A stretch of DNA of 64,000 bases, from contig NZ_LN623542.1 in NCBI RefSeq assembly GCF_000826065.2, positions 94,715 to 158,714 of the forward strand, given 5' to 3'. The notes beneath the pieces are model-generated. The model was not told the origin of the DNA and ran no database searches. It was given only the letters and a program-made list of their open reading frames with translations. Each line of letters begins with the position of its first letter. Position 1 is the first letter of the stretch. This document shows, piece by piece, positions 52,644 to 62,294 of the stretch. A program made the translations under genes and the position numbers. Source of the DNA: Tessaracoccus massiliensis (GTDB lineage: Bacteria > Actinomycetota > Actinomycetes > Propionibacteriales > Propionibacteriaceae).

Positions 52644-53131
52644 CCGGTCCCGCGAAGCGCTCTGACCGCCCGAGGTTCCGCTGGTGGGCGCTGGGCGCCA
52701 TCGGGGTGCTGTGCCTGCCGGTGGTCTGGCTGGTGTTCATCGCCGACGGCTGGACGGTCAACCGGCTCGTGGTGTGGATCTGGACGTGGCCGATGCGCCT
52801 GGGGATCCCCATGACCCCCGACGACATGGACGCCCTCCTGAACACGCTGATGCTGCTGCCGATCGCCCTGTTGGCGGCGCTGTGGATGCCTCAGGTCCGC
52901 TGGTGGCTCTGGGGCGTGCTGGGGATGCTCGGCTCGCTGGCCATCGAGGCGCTGCAGTTGCTGTTCCTCCCCCGCGACGCGAGCGGCTACGACCTGCTGT
53001 TCAACACGCTGGGCGCCTTCCTGGGCGCCTTCGGCGGGGAGTTGATCAACCGGCGCTGGGTGAACCGGCCGTCCCGGGGGCCGACGGGGAGCTCGCCCCG
53101 ATTCCGCAACGCGGGTTCAGGCAGCGGCTAG
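52640..53131 (+). CDS. VanZ-like membrane protein
   Basis: 163 residues from GTG 52640 (GTGA overlap). Four membrane helices; ALLNTLMLLPIALLAALWMP, SLAIEALQLLFLPRDASGYD and LLFNTLGAFLGAFGGELI match the VanZ pattern (conserved E-Q and D-N-T/ F-N-T sites). Function outside teicoplanin resistance is unknown. No resistance genes adjoin. Confidence 0.83.
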   Translation: MTGPAKRSDRPRFRWWALGAIGVLCLPVVWLVFIADGWTVNRLVVWIWTWPMRLGIPMTPDDMDALLNTLMLLPIALLAALWMPQVRWWLWGVLGMLGSLAIEALQLLFLPRDASGYDLLFNTLGAFLGAFGGELINRRWVNRPSRGPTGSSPRFRNAGSGSG

Positions 53132-53134
53132 AGT
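53129..53134 (+). promoter_or_regulatory. -10-like box of the idi-crtE operon
   Basis: TAGAGT overlaps the stop region of the VanZ-like gene, about 37 nt before ATG 53172; no convincing -35 is seen. Confidence 0.35.
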
Positions 53135-53171
53135 GGGGCGCAACCCTCGACAAACATTGGACAAGGACACG

Positions 53172-54827
53172 ATGCACCAGGCCTCCAGTGACACCGTCAC
53201 CCATGTGACCCCAGACGACGTGGTGCTGCTCGACGAATCCGGGCAGCCCGTCGGGCGCGCTGACAGGACGGAGGTGCACACGCACGACACCCCGCTGCAC
53301 CTGGCCTTCTCCACCTACCTGTTCAACGACGCGGGCCAGGTGCTGATCACCCGCCGTGCGCTGTCGAAGAAGACGTGGGCCGGCGTGTGGACCAACTCCT
53401 GCTGCGGCCACCCGAAGCCCGGCGAGAGCTTCGACGACGCGGCCGCCCGCCGCGCGCGCGAGGAGCTCGGCCTCACCATCGGCCCGCTCACCCCGCTGCT
53501 GCCGGATTTCCGGTACCGCGCCGTCGACGCCTCCGGCATCGTCGAGAACGAGATCTGCCCGGTTTACGCCGCCGGCGTCGGCGATCAGGATCCGGTGCCC
53601 AACCCTGACGAGGTCGCCGAGTGGGCCTGGGTGGAGTGGGCTGATCTGCACCGCGCCATCGACGCTACCCCCGCCGTCTACAGCCCCTGGGCCGTACTCC
53701 AGGTGCCGGCGATCGACGCACTGCTTGAGCCGACCGCCTCCGAGCTTGCGAGGAGCACGGCCGTGTCGAAAACCGGCGAGGTGGGCGCCGTCGAGGCGGT
53801 GGACCGCCTCATCGCCGACGAACTCAACACGTTGGCAGCGGAATGGGACGAGCTGATCGGCGACCTCGGCGTCGACATCCTCCCCGACGACCTCCCCCAC
53901 TGGCTGGCCCGGCTCAGCTCCGGAGGCAAGCGGCTGCGCGTCCGCATGGCCTACTGGGGCTTCATCGCCGCGGGCGGCGAGCACGGCAGCGCTGCCTACC
54001 ACCACCTGCTGCGTGCGGCCGCGGCGCTGGAGATCCTGCACCTGTTCACCCTCATCCACGACGACGTGATGGACGAATCGGATTCCCGCCGCGGCCACCC
54101 GTCGGCCCACGTGGAGGCCGCCGCCTGGCACGACGACGCCCCCACCGTCGGCGGCGCATCCCGCCGCTTCGGGGAGAACATCGCCATCCTGCTGGGCGAC
54201 CTCGCCCACACCGTCGCCGACCGCCTCGTCGACGGCCTGCCCGCCCGGCTGCGTGAGACCTGGTACAAGCTCTCGGTGGAGCTCATCGCCGGGCAGCGCG
54301 CCGATCTCACGGGCGCCGAGGCGGGCCGTTGGGACCGGCCTCACGCGGAGGGTGTCGCGCGGCTGAAGTCCGGCCGCTACACGGTGCTGCGGCCGCTGCA
54401 GTTCGGCGCCATCGCCGCCGGGGCCTCACCGGAGCAGGAGCGCGCACTGCTGGAGTGCGGCGAGCGGCTGGGCCACGCTTTCGCCCTGCGCGACGACTTC
54501 CTGGGCGTCTGGGGCGATCCAGCCGTCACCGGCAAGCCCACCGGAGACGACCTGGTGGAGGCCAAGGCCACGGTGCTGCTGTCGATCGCCCGCGAGCGCC
54601 TCGACGGCGAGACCCTCGACGCGCTCGGCACCGGGCACTTCGGCCGCGACGACGCCCCTGCCCTCGCCGCCCAGCTCCGCGAGGCAGGGGTCGACCAGGA
54701 ACTCGAGCGCCTCATCGCCGACAACGTGGCCGAAGCACTCGCCAGCCTGGCGGACGCAGACTTCACCGCTGAGGGCGTCGAGGGTCTCAGTAGCGCCGCC
54801 CGCGCCGTCGCGTGGAGGCAGTCGTGA
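53172..54827 (+). CDS. idi-crtE: Fusion of isopentenyl-diphosphate isomerase and geranylgeranyl-diphosphate synthase
   Basis: 551 residues. Residues 1-184 are a type 1 IPP isomerase: metal His in THDTPLHLAFS, catalytic Cys in WTNSCCGHPKPGES, Glu pair in VENEICPVY. Residues about 205-551 are a trans-prenyltransferase: SSGGKRLRVRMAY, first Asp-rich motif LIHDDVMD, second ALRDDFLGVWGD. The one protein would isomerise IPP to DMAPP and build C20 GGPP for carotenoids. In other actinobacterial clusters the two are separate genes. The linker (185-201) is encoded by a family A repeat. ATG 53172 is preferred to GTG 53133. Overlaps crtI by 4 bases. Confidence 0.93.
   Translation: MHQASSDTVTHVTPDDVVLLDESGQPVGRADRTEVHTHDTPLHLAFSTYLFNDAGQVLITRRALSKKTWAGVWTNSCCGHPKPGESFDDAAARRAREELGLTIGPLTPLLPDFRYRAVDASGIVENEICPVYAAGVGDQDPVPNPDEVAEWAWVEWADLHRAIDATPAVYSPWAVLQVPAIDALLEPTASELARSTAVSKTGEVGAVEAVDRLIADELNTLAAEWDELIGDLGVDILPDDLPHWLARLSSGGKRLRVRMAYWGFIAAGGEHGSAAYHHLLRAAAALEILHLFTLIHDDVMDESDSRRGHPSAHVEAAAWHDDAPTVGGASRRFGENIAILLGDLAHTVADRLVDGLPARLRETWYKLSVELIAGQRADLTGAEAGRWDRPHAEGVARLKSGRYTVLRPLQFGAIAAGASPEQERALLECGERLGHAFALRDDFLGVWGDPAVTGKPTGDDLVEAKATVLLSIARERLDGETLDALGTGHFGRDDAPALAAQLREAGVDQELERLIADNVAEALASLADADFTAEGVEGLSSAARAVAWRQS
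53722..53773 (+). repeat. Family A repeat lying in frame inside idi-crtE
   Basis: TTGAGCCGACCGCCTCCGAG followed by GGAGCACGGCCGTGTCGAAAAC aligns with the intergenic copy at 5108-5160 (TTGAGCCGGTCGCCTGCGAC; GGAGCA; CCGTGTCGAAACC). It is read without a stop as LEPTASELARSTAVSKT between the two enzyme domains. Confidence 0.7.
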
Positions 54828-56290
54828 AGCGCGTCGCGGTGGTGGGGGCCGGCCTCTCCGGCCTCTCCGCGGCGCTGCACCTGACCGGCGCGGGGCACCG
54901 CGTCGCCGTCCTGGAACGCGACTCCGTGCCCGGCGGGCGCTCCGGCGTCCTGGAGCGCGAGGGGTTCCGCTTCGACACCGGACCCGTCGTGTTCACGATG
55001 CTGGACCTCCTGGAGGAGGCCTTCGCCGCCGTCGGCCGCACCACCAGCGACTACGTCACGATGAAGCTCCTGGACCCGGCCTACCACACGTTCTTCGCCG
55101 ATGGCTCGAGCCTGCTGGTGCGGCCCGGCCACGAGCTGATGCGCGAGGAGATCGCCGCCCAGTGCGGGCCGGAGGACGCCGAGGCGTTCGACCGGTTCGT
55201 CGCCTGGCTCAAGCGACTCAACGACGTGGAGCTCCCCCACTTCATCGACGCCAACTTCAGCTCCCCGCTCAGCCTGCTGCGCTCCCCGCGCGCCGCGCTG
55301 GAGCTGGTCCGGCTGGGCGCGTTCGGACGGCTCGGCGCTGCGGTGGAGCGCCGGTTCGACGACGAGCGGCTCCACCGCGTCTTCAGCTTCCAGGCCATGT
55401 ACGCCGGCCTCGCCCCCGCCCAGGCGCTGGCGCTGTACGCGGTGATCACCTACATGGATTCGGTCAAGGGCGTCTGGTTCCCCGAGGACGGCATGCACGC
55501 CGTGCCGCGCGCGATGGCCCGGGCGGCCACCGATGCGGGGGCCGAGGTGCGCTACGGGGCCACCGTCGAGCGCGTGCTGCGCGGTGCCGACGGCGCGGTC
55601 ACCGGCGTGCGGCTGACCGACGGCGAGGTGGTGCCCGCCGACGCAGTCGTCGTCACGGCCGATCTCCCCGTCGCCTACGAGCGTCTGCTGCCGGATCTCC
55701 GGGCGCCGCGCGTGGCGAGGAAGGGACGCTACTCGCCGTCGGCCGTGGTCTGGCACCTGGGCGTGCGCGGCGAGCTGCCGCCCCACCTGGGGCATCACAA
55801 CATCCACTTCGGCCGCGCCTGGGACGAGGCTTTCAACGATCTCCTCAAGCGGGGCGTCCCCATGGCGGACCCGTCGCGTTTCGTGGCCGTCCCGACGGTG
55901 ACCGCGCCCGATGCGGCGCCGCCCGGCCACCACACCCTCTACGTGCTGGAGCCGGTGCCGAACCTGCAGGTGGGGCGGATCGACTGGGCCGTGGAGGGCC
56001 CGAAGATGCGCGGACGGATGCTCGCCTTCCTGCAGGAGGCCGGCTATCCAACAGAGATCGTCACCGAGGAACTCGTCACCCCCGCCGACTGGGCCGCGCA
56101 GGGCATGGCCGCCGGCACCCCGTTCGCGCTGGCCCACACCTTCCCGCAGACCGGGCCGTTCCGGCCGCGCAACGTGGACCGACGGGCACCCGGCCTGGTC
56201 TTCGCAGGCTCCGGCACCACCCCCGGCGTCGGGATCCCGATGGTGCTGATCTCCGGCAAGCTCGCCGCCCAGCGTGTGGAGGAGCTGTGA
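54824..56290 (+). CDS. crtI: Phytoene desaturase
   Basis: 488 residues from GTG 54824 (GTGGAGG upstream, 4-base overlap with idi-crtE). FAD-binding VAVVGAGLSGLSAALHLTGA near the N terminus and the C-terminal carotenoid-desaturase signature LVFAGSGTTPGVGIPMVLIS. It introduces the four double bonds that turn phytoene into lycopene. It is followed by crtB with another GTGA overlap, so the three proteins are co-translated. Confidence 0.93.
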   Translation: MKRVAVVGAGLSGLSAALHLTGAGHRVAVLERDSVPGGRSGVLEREGFRFDTGPVVFTMLDLLEEAFAAVGRTTSDYVTMKLLDPAYHTFFADGSSLLVRPGHELMREEIAAQCGPEDAEAFDRFVAWLKRLNDVELPHFIDANFSSPLSLLRSPRAALELVRLGAFGRLGAAVERRFDDERLHRVFSFQAMYAGLAPAQALALYAVITYMDSVKGVWFPEDGMHAVPRAMARAATDAGAEVRYGATVERVLRGADGAVTGVRLTDGEVVPADAVVVTADLPVAYERLLPDLRAPRVARKGRYSPSAVVWHLGVRGELPPHLGHHNIHFGRAWDEAFNDLLKRGVPMADPSRFVAVPTVTAPDAAPPGHHTLYVLEPVPNLQVGRIDWAVEGPKMRGRMLAFLQEAGYPTEIVTEELVTPADWAAQGMAAGTPFALAHTFPQTGPFRPRNVDRRAPGLVFAGSGTTPGVGIPMVLISGKLAAQRVEEL

Positions 56291-57162
56291 GCACCCTGGA
56301 GGCCGGCTACGCGCGCTGCGCCGAGCTCACCCGTCAGTACGGCACCACGTACTACTGGGGCGCGCGCCTGCTGCCCCGGCACCAGCGCCGCGACGTCTAC
56401 TCCGTCTACGCGCTGTGCCGGCTAGCCGACGACATCGTCGACGAGCCCGAACGGGTGGACCGGGCAGTCCCGCAGGACGGCACTCCCGAGGAGCGCCTGA
56501 ACGCGTTCCGTGCCACGTTCTTCGACGCTCTGGCCACCGGCCGCTCAGAGGAACCCGTGATGACGGCGATCGTGGACAGCATCCGCCGTCGCGGAACGGA
56601 TCCTGAGTGCTTCGAGCGGTTCTTCGACGCGATGGCGTTAGATCTCCACCAGTCGACGTGGGCCACGTGGGAGGAACTGCGTGACCGCTACATGGAGGGC
56701 TCGGCCGCCGTGATCGGCGAGATGATGCTGCCCGTCCTCGAGCCCTACACCCCTGAGGCGATGGGCCCCGCCCGCGCGTTGGGGCACGCGTTCCAGCTGA
56801 CGAACTTCCTGCGCGACGTGGGCGAGGACCTGGACAGGGGCCGCGTCTATCTACCGCAGGAGGATCTCCGGCGCCACGGCGCCGACCCGTCGCTGCGCCG
56901 GGTGACCCCGCAGTGGCGCGCCATGATGGCCGAGCAGTTCGCGCGCAACCGTGCCCTGTACGACGAGGGTCGCCGCGGGTTGCCGATGCTGCCACCCGCC
57001 TCGCGCCGCTGCGTCGGCACCGCGCTGGTGCTCTACAGCCGCATCCTGGACAGGATCGAGGCGCGGGACTACGACGTGTTCTCGGGTCGCGTGCGGGTCC
57101 CGGCGCGGGAGAAGGTCGCCGTGGTCGCGCGCACCCTCACCGTCGGCCTCCCCAACACCTGA
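56287..57162 (+). CDS. crtB: Phytoene synthase
   Basis: 291 residues from GTG 56287 (GGAGGAG upstream). First Asp-rich motif ALCRLADDIVDEPE, second ALGHAFQLTNFLRDVGEDLD with RGRVYLPQEDL, the two signatures of squalene/phytoene synthases. It condenses two GGPP into phytoene. Last gene of the rightward carotenoid operon. Confidence 0.94.
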   Translation: MSTLEAGYARCAELTRQYGTTYYWGARLLPRHQRRDVYSVYALCRLADDIVDEPERVDRAVPQDGTPEERLNAFRATFFDALATGRSEEPVMTAIVDSIRRRGTDPECFERFFDAMALDLHQSTWATWEELRDRYMEGSAAVIGEMMLPVLEPYTPEAMGPARALGHAFQLTNFLRDVGEDLDRGRVYLPQEDLRRHGADPSLRRVTPQWRAMMAEQFARNRALYDEGRRGLPMLPPASRRCVGTALVLYSRILDRIEARDYDVFSGRVRVPAREKVAVVARTLTVGLPNT

Positions 57163-57165
57163 CCC

Positions 57166-57280
57166 GGTCCCTGAGCGCCCCCATCAGAGACTGCGGCACC
57201 AACCTGTGGCTGAGGTGTCAGACACGCAGCGGGCGCTTCGTCGTGCCCGGCTCCTTCGTCGCGGGGCACGCTCAGGGACC
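57166..57280. repeat. Family B inverted repeat between the two carotenoid operons
   Basis: GGTCCCTGAGCG (57166-57177) is the exact inverse of CGCTCAGGGACC (57269-57280), with 91 bases between, where crtB and crtU converge. Confidence 0.65.
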
Positions 57281-57304
57281 AGTCGGCGACGCCCAGGCAG
57301 CAGG

Positions 57305-58807
57305 TCAGCGGGCGGCGAGGCCCTTCATGGGGACGGTCCAGACGTCGTGGCCGGCGGCGCCCCACTGCTCGAGCAGGCGGTTGGCGGCGAGGAAGCCCGT
57401 CGTCGCGGCGCGCTCCATCAGGGCGACCGGGTAGTCGCACCGCACCCAGTCCCCTGCGAGCACCAGACGCGGGTCAGCCGTGGCGACCCCGGGGCGCTCG
57501 CCCCACCGGTCCGGCCCGATGAGCGTGCAGTCGTCCTCGATGAGCACCTCGCGGTGCAGCACGCCGGCGCTGGCGGTCTCTGGGAAGACGCGGTGCATCT
57601 CCGCCTCCAACTCCTGCACCACGTGACCGGCCGCGGCCTCGTCGGTCATGACGGCCGGGTCGCAGGCGTAGGCGTGCAGTTCGACGACGGAGCCGCCGTG
57701 CTTCCACGCCCACTCGGCCGCGCCGTCCTCGAAGCGTTCGAGCACGGAGACGTTGTCGAGCGGGCCGTAGCCGGAGGTGCCCAGGAAGGCCGGGCGCCAC
57801 TGGTTGACGGGCTTGTCCAACCACAGCCGCACGACGGTGAACGGGGGCGCGTTGTACGTGCGGGCCACTGAGTCGCGCCAGGCGTCCATGTGGCCGTCCT
57901 CCATCCCTGCGGCGAGGGCACGGGCGGCGCGGGGATCGGTGGCTAGCACCGCGGCGTCGGCCTCACAGCGCTCCCCGTCTGAGGTGACGGCCAGCACCTT
58001 GCCATCGAGGTGGAGGTGCTCGACGGCGACCCCAGTGCGGATGTCCACGCCCAGGCCGCGCAGGCGCCGGCCGAGGGGATCCCAGAGGACGGTGTCGTAG
58101 TCGTCGGTGGGCACGTCGAAGATCAGGCCCTCGGCGGAGCCCAGGAAGTAGGTGTGGAACATCGCCACGAGTTCCCCGGCGCCGAACTTGCTCGGGTCCG
58201 CGAAGAAGGAGCGGGCGAACACTTCGAGGGCCAGGTCGCGGGCATCCGCGGGGAAGCGCAGCCGGTCGAGGAACTGGGCGGCGGATTCGCCGTCGTACTG
58301 CGAGTAGGTCTCGGGGAACTTCACCCGCAGCAGTTCCATCGCTGCGGGGACGTTGACCTTGGCGAGGGTGCGGGGCGTGAACGCGGGGCTGCGCAACACG
58401 AACTGCATGACGGAGAACGGCGGGGTCTTGGCCAGCCCCGTGAACGAGTCGCGCAGGCCGTCGGGGCGCTGCAGCGGGTAGTCCTCCAGCGGGGTGAGGA
58501 ATGAGAGGTCCACGTCGATGCGTTGCAGCAGGCGGCGCAGGTTGTAGTACTGGCGGAAGAAGGCGTGGAAGCCGCGGCTCATGGTGCGGCCGTCGTCCAG
58601 GGGCCAGGCGGCGACGCGCCCGCCCAGCCTGTCGTCGGCCTCGAAGAGCGTCACGCGCACGCCACGTTCGGCCAGGGCAGCGGCCGAGGCGAGGCCCGCG
58701 ATGCCGCCGCCGATGACGAGCACGTGGCGCTCGCGGTCGACGCTGCGCAGGCCGGGCGCGCCGGGGTGCTTGACGGCTCGCTTGTCGCGTCCGGGCACAT
58801 TCTTCAT
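57305..58807 (-). CDS. crtU: Beta-carotene desaturase/methyltransferase (isorenieratene synthase)
   Basis: 500 residues with a FAD site HVLVIGGGIAGLASAAALAE and GGRVAAWPLDDGRTMSRGFH, followed by FHAFFRQYYNLRRLL, typical of CrtU. The C terminus has LVLAGDWVRCDYPVALMERA. It converts the beta rings to aromatic phi rings by desaturation and methyl migration, giving isorenieratene. It overlaps crtYd (ATGA). Neighbours provide the cyclase, and the product would be an aryl carotenoid. Confidence 0.91.
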   Translation of the reverse strand: MKNVPGRDKRAVKHPGAPGLRSVDRERHVLVIGGGIAGLASAAALAERGVRVTLFEADDRLGGRVAAWPLDDGRTMSRGFHAFFRQYYNLRRLLQRIDVDLSFLTPLEDYPLQRPDGLRDSFTGLAKTPPFSVMQFVLRSPAFTPRTLAKVNVPAAMELLRVKFPETYSQYDGESAAQFLDRLRFPADARDLALEVFARSFFADPSKFGAGELVAMFHTYFLGSAEGLIFDVPTDDYDTVLWDPLGRRLRGLGVDIRTGVAVEHLHLDGKVLAVTSDGERCEADAAVLATDPRAARALAAGMEDGHMDAWRDSVARTYNAPPFTVVRLWLDKPVNQWRPAFLGTSGYGPLDNVSVLERFEDGAAEWAWKHGGSVVELHAYACDPAVMTDEAAAGHVVQELEAEMHRVFPETASAGVLHREVLIEDDCTLIGPDRWGERPGVATADPRLVLAGDWVRCDYPVALMERAATTGFLAANRLLEQWGAAGHDVWTVPMKGLAAR

Positions 58808-59136
58808 CGGGCCCCCTCCGTGCGGCGGTTGCGGTTGCGGCGGCCCAGGACCACCCAGGTCATCATGGTGAGCGTGATCATGGCCCAGCCGAAGCCGAAA
58901 TCCTCGATGGGGATGTCCCAGGGGAAGCGGATGCCGGAGTGGTGCTCCGGGTTGTAGAGCACGATGGGGTTGGACAGCTTGGTGAGCCAGCCGTCCACCA
59001 GGATCTGGAAGAAACCGATGATGGCCATCGAGAGCCAGTACTGGAGGCTGCGGAACAGGCCGGTGCGCAGCCAGAAGATCTCGACGGCGATCACGGCGAG
59101 GATGCCGATGACGGTCAGGACGGTGTACTCAGGCAT
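58804..59136 (-). CDS. crtYd: Lycopene beta-cyclase subunit, C half
   Basis: 110 residues from ATG 59136 with three membrane helices; NPIVLYNPEHHSGIRFPWDI and PIEDFGFGWAMITLTMM (PxE(E/D)xxF motif) mark the lycopene cyclase domain. It works as a heterodimer with CrtYc, encoded just upstream with an 8-base overlap, forming the beta rings of beta-carotene. Confidence 0.88.
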   Translation of the reverse strand: MPEYTVLTVIGILAVIAVEIFWLRTGLFRSLQYWLSMAIIGFFQILVDGWLTKLSNPIVLYNPEHHSGIRFPWDIPIEDFGFGWAMITLTMMTWVVLGRRNRNRRTEGAR

Positions 59137-59464
59137 CGTCGCCTCCCTTGCGCAGGCGGCCCAGCACGTAGCCCACACCCTCGTAGGTCAGCAACCCGCA
59201 CAGGGGGATGACGAGGAAGAACACCAGCTCCTCCAGCGGCATGACCCCCAGGTTGATCCCCGTGATGAACTGCGGGTTGTAGGTCCAGTGCTCGCGCACG
59301 ATGCCCAGGATGTCCCAGGCGACGAAGATGATGAGCATGGGCAGCATCGCCAGCAGCAGCCGCACGGGGCGGCGGTAGACGCGGGCGCGCAGCACGAATT
59401 CGAGGGGGAGGGTGATCGCGATGCACGCGGCCATCAGGATCAGGTACTGGTAGCTGTCGTCCAT
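59129..59464 (-). CDS. crtYc: Lycopene beta-cyclase subunit, N half
   Basis: 111 residues from ATG 59464. Three membrane helices; HWTYNPQFITGINLGVMPLE and PLEELVFFLVIPLCGL (PLEE motif). Similar in layout to CrtYd; together they make the actinobacterial heterodimeric cyclase. A TAGTGT box 12 nt upstream might be an internal promoter, because it is preceded by a 24-base gap after the P450 gene. Confidence 0.88.
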   Translation of the reverse strand: MDDSYQYLILMAACIAITLPLEFVLRARVYRRPVRLLLAMLPMLIIFVAWDILGIVREHWTYNPQFITGINLGVMPLEELVFFLVIPLCGLLTYEGVGYVLGRLRKGGDDA

Positions 59465-59488
59465 GATGTCCGCAACACTACACAAAGC

Positions 59489-60667
<1,179 letters not shown>

Positions 60668-60690
60668 GCCTCCATCATGGCAGGCCGGGT

Positions 60691-62058
60691 TCAGGCCTCT
60701 TCGAGGGCCTTGTCCGTGTACTCGGGCAGGAACCAGGCGGCCACCATGGCCAGGGCGAACATCGCACCGAGCACCACGAACAGCGTGGGGCGGCCTGCGG
60801 CGGCGACGATGACCGGCACCAGCAGCGGCGCGGCCATCGCGGCGACCCTGCCGAACGCCGTGGCCGCGCCCGCCCCGGAGGCCCGCACCGACGTCGGGTA
60901 GACCTCCGGCGTGATGGCGTACAGCGCACCCCAGGCGCCCAGGTTGAAGAAGCTCAGCATGCAGCCGGCCGCCAACGTGATGCCGTAGGCGGCAGATTCG
61001 TTGCCGGGAGCGAGTGCCTCGGAGAGGGCAGGCGCCATGCCGAACGCGAGGGCGCCGACGACGGAGCCACCCAGGAACGTCACCAGCGTGGGGCGGCGGC
61101 CCCACACCTCGATGAGGATGGCGGCGAGGAGGTAGCCGGGCAGTTGCGCGAGCGTCATGAAGAGCGTGAACTCGAAGGATTTCACCAGCGTCATGCCGCC
61201 GTCGTAGAGGAGGGTGGGCAGCCAGATGAACGCGCCGTAGTAGGAGAAGTTGATGCCGAACCACACCAGCCACAGCGCGATGGTGCGGGTTCGGAACCGG
61301 TTCCCGAAGAGTTCGCGCTTGGTGACCTTGGTGGCGCCGGCGAGTTCGCCGTCGGGCGCCTTGTCGTTGTCGTCGACGGCGACGCCGGCGGCCTCTTCGA
61401 ACTCGGCGACCGCGGCCTCCGCGTCGGCGTGGCGACCCTTGGATTCCAGGAAGCGCACGGATTCCGGCAGGCCGAAGCGCACCACCAGCGCCCACACGGC
61501 GGGGATGGCACCCAGCGCGAGCGCCCAGCGCCAGCCGTTCTCGTGGGGCACCACGAAGTAGCCGATGGTGGCCGCGGCCAGCCAGCCGACGGCCCAGAAC
61601 GATTCGAGCGCCACCACGACGCGGCCGCGGATCTTGCGCGGGGCGTACTCGCTGACGAGCGTGGACGCGACGGGCAGCTCGGCGCCCAGACCCATGCCCA
61701 CGATGAAGCGCAGCACGATGAGCATCACCAGACCCGTCGACAGGGCCGAGATGCCCGTCGCGATGCCGTAGATCAGCAGCGTGAGGGCGAACACCTGGCG
61801 TCGACCGATCCGGTCCGCCAGCAGCCCGCCCAGCGAGGCGCCGATGGCCATGCCGACGAAGCCGATGGAGCCCAGCAGCGACAGCTCACCGGAGCCCAGG
61901 CCCCATTCCGCGGCGAGCGCGGCCATGATGAAGGAGATGAGCCCGATGTCCATCGCGTCGAGGGCCCAGCCGATGCCGGAGCCGAAGAGGAGCTTGTTGT
62001 GCTTGCGGGTGTACGGCAGCTCGTCGAGTCGCTGCGCACGCGTGAGGTTCAGGCTCAT
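60691..62058 (-). CDS. Major facilitator superfamily transporter (sugar-porter/NiaP-like)
   Basis: 455 residues with 12 membrane segments and a central cytoplasmic loop of about 70 residues. GWALDAMDIGLISFI, LADRIGRRQVFALTLL and FIVGMGLGAELPVAS are typical of the YceI/NiaP group of the sugar porter family. Substrate not known (aromatic acids or nicotinate are candidates). It ends 24 bases before the P450 gene on the same strand, so it may head the carotenoid operon or be unrelated. TAGTCT lies 7 nt before the ATG. Confidence 0.85.
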   Translation of the reverse strand: MSLNLTRAQRLDELPYTRKHNKLLFGSGIGWALDAMDIGLISFIMAALAAEWGLGSGELSLLGSIGFVGMAIGASLGGLLADRIGRRQVFALTLLIYGIATGISALSTGLVMLIVLRFIVGMGLGAELPVASTLVSEYAPRKIRGRVVVALESFWAVGWLAAATIGYFVVPHENGWRWALALGAIPAVWALVVRFGLPESVRFLESKGRHADAEAAVAEFEEAAGVAVDDNDKAPDGELAGATKVTKRELFGNRFRTRTIALWLVWFGINFSYYGAFIWLPTLLYDGGMTLVKSFEFTLFMTLAQLPGYLLAAILIEVWGRRPTLVTFLGGSVVGALAFGMAPALSEALAPGNESAAYGITLAAGCMLSFFNLGAWGALYAITPEVYPTSVRASGAGAATAFGRVAAMAAPLLVPVIVAAAGRPTLFVVLGAMFALAMVAAWFLPEYTDKALEEA

Positions 62059-62114
62059 GCGCGGAAGACTATGCCCAAGCTGCCGCCCGGCGGTAGGTCC
62101 GCCGTCGAGGTGAG

Positions 62115-62160
62115 CACCCCGGATCTGGATGTGGCGTGGCCCGGGCCCCGGATCTAGGCC
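62115..62160. repeat. Family C repeat, inverted orientation
   Basis: CCCCGGATCTGGATGTGGCG and CCCGGATCTAGG, whose reverse complement matches CCACATCTGGATTCGGGGC at 6890-6910. Confidence 0.55.
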
Positions 62161-62174
62161 GCCACGCCATCATC

Positions 62175-62250
62175 GGTCCCTGAGCGTCGCCAGCGAGGAA
62201 CGAGCCAGCGACGACGAAGGGCCGCCGCAGCCCGACCAGCACCCCAGATT
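62175..62250. repeat. Family B repeat, one arm
   Basis: GGTCCCTGAGCGTCGCCAGC then GAGGAACGAGCCAGCGACGA and GCCGCAGCCCGACCAGCACC. The inverted right arm is missing; it is followed by a family C end (CCAGATTCGGGCC). Confidence 0.5.
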
Positions 62251-62294
62251 CGGGCCGGGTCGCGCGGGGCGGGGGCGACGGGCAAGATGGGGGC

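Noticed and set aside
55162-56286. Upstream extension of the crtB frame
   Set aside because: It lies inside crtI in another frame and is Arg/Gly-rich; GTG 56287 with GGAGGAG and a GTGA overlap is the real start.
60668-61495. Upstream extension of the P450 frame (276 codons)
   Set aside because: It overlaps the MFS gene in another frame and is Arg-rich; ATG 60667 with GGAGG gives a normal P450 length.
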